NCBI RefSeq assembly: GCF_900129845.1
Contig: NZ_FQXB01000001.1
Coordinates: 1,550,001 to 1,614,000, forward strand
From: Cognatiyoonia sediminum
GTDB taxonomy: Bacteria; Pseudomonadota; Alphaproteobacteria; Rhodobacterales; Rhodobacteraceae
DNA length: 64,000 bases
Reading direction: 5' to 3'
The translations under genes and the position numbers were made by a program. Position 1 is the stretch's first letter. Every line of letters begins with the position of its first letter. Below, in pieces: positions 63,812-64,000 of this stretch. A model generated the notes under the pieces. The model worked only from the letters and a program-made list of their open reading frames with translations, was not told where the DNA came from and did no database searches.

Positions 63812-64000
63812 TTGGCACGCGACAACAAAAGCGAAGATTTCATCGGCCCGATCCGCAGACTGCTGGTCGGGCTCTTTGTGTTTTTGCTGTTGGGGGTTTT
63901 TTTGGTGTGGCGGATCGATAGCCCAAGGGTTGAACGCTTCCGTGCAGCCGTGATTGACGAGGTTGTCCCCTCCTTTGATTGGGCGATGGCGCCAGTGACA
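63812..64000 (+). CDS. mreC: Rod-shape-determining protein MreC (C-terminal part beyond window)
   Basis: The frame opens with TTG at 63812, after GAGG 12 bases upstream, and runs off the right edge with 63 residues visible (starts MARDNKSEDFIGPIRR). A membrane helix (about 19-36, LLVGLFVFLLLGVFLVW) follows a short cytoplasmic tail, then DSPRVERFRAAVIDEV begins the periplasmic coiled-coil part. This and its place 34 bases after mreB fit MreC, the inner-membrane scaffold linking MreB to the periplasmic wall machinery. Confidence 0.88.
   Translation, partial: MARDNKSEDFIGPIRRLLVGLFVFLLLGVFLVWRIDSPRVERFRAAVIDEVVPSFDWAMAPVT

Overview
This is chromosomal DNA from an alphaproteobacterium of the Rhodobacterales (Roseobacter/Rhodobacteraceae group). 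The evidence is the stand-alone F1 ATPase operon atpHAGDC with no Fo genes beside it, a class I lysyl-tRNA synthetase, DUF2125, an ExbB/OmpA envelope pair, a CryB/PhrB-type iron-sulfur photolyase-like protein, moderately high G+C, and coding density above 90 percent with many 4-base start/stop overlaps. Almost everything is housekeeping or conserved accessory DNA. No rRNA, tRNA, CRISPR array, insertion sequence, integrase or prophage block was seen. The window begins inside atpC and ends inside mreC.

Layout. 1-4.7 kb: F1 ATPase operon (minus). 4.9-9 kb: a methyltransferase divergent from glyoxalase II, then clpA. 9-13 kb: a minus-strand operon of a GFA-domain protein and a MotA/ExbB plus MotB/OmpA-like pair with a very long periplasmic coiled coil. 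13-17.9 kb: ChaC-type cyclotransferase, DUF2125, the YcjX/YcjF-like stress pair and truA. 18-24 kb: tamA-tamB. 24-29.4 kb: a complete oligopeptide ABC transporter (oppA-oppB-oppC-oppDF). 29.7-30.7 kb: ECF sigma factor with a small membrane partner. 30.7-37.4 kb: acs, a DUF218 protein, a beta-helix protein gene broken by one in-frame amber codon, a DUF4864 protein, and a Rieske/cytochrome b561 pair. 37.4-44.5 kb: lysK, a TerB protein, dacB, nadD, ettA, two small membrane proteins and a cold-shock gene with a structured leader. 44.5-51 kb: an SRAP protein, then tesA divergent from ybbA-ybbP as in E. coli, a GGCT-fold protein and a MATE exporter. 51-53 kb: an AT-rich O-antigen-type acyltransferase, probably acquired. 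53-60.7 kb: gltX, a DUF1801 protein, nadE, an 18-repeat secreted MORN protein, and an SDR/photolyase operon. 60.7-64 kb: leuA with a leucine-rich leader peptide, then mreB-mreC.

The most notable points are these. (1) leuA has a putative translational attenuator: a 23-codon leader peptide with seven leucines, whose Leu-codon stretch is perfectly complementary over 8 bases to the leuA Shine-Dalgarno region. (2) An uncharacterised stator-like machine has a roughly 580-residue coiled coil. (3) An SRAP-family abasic-site protein has its catalytic Cys2 replaced by proline. (4) A Rieske protein has Cys-x6-His in place of Cys-x2-His in its second ligand box. (5) The beta-helix gene carries a single TAG interruption. 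Start sites given here were often moved inward from the longest open frame, using Shine-Dalgarno position, signal peptides or overlaps. Functions come from recognised motifs only; no database search was run.
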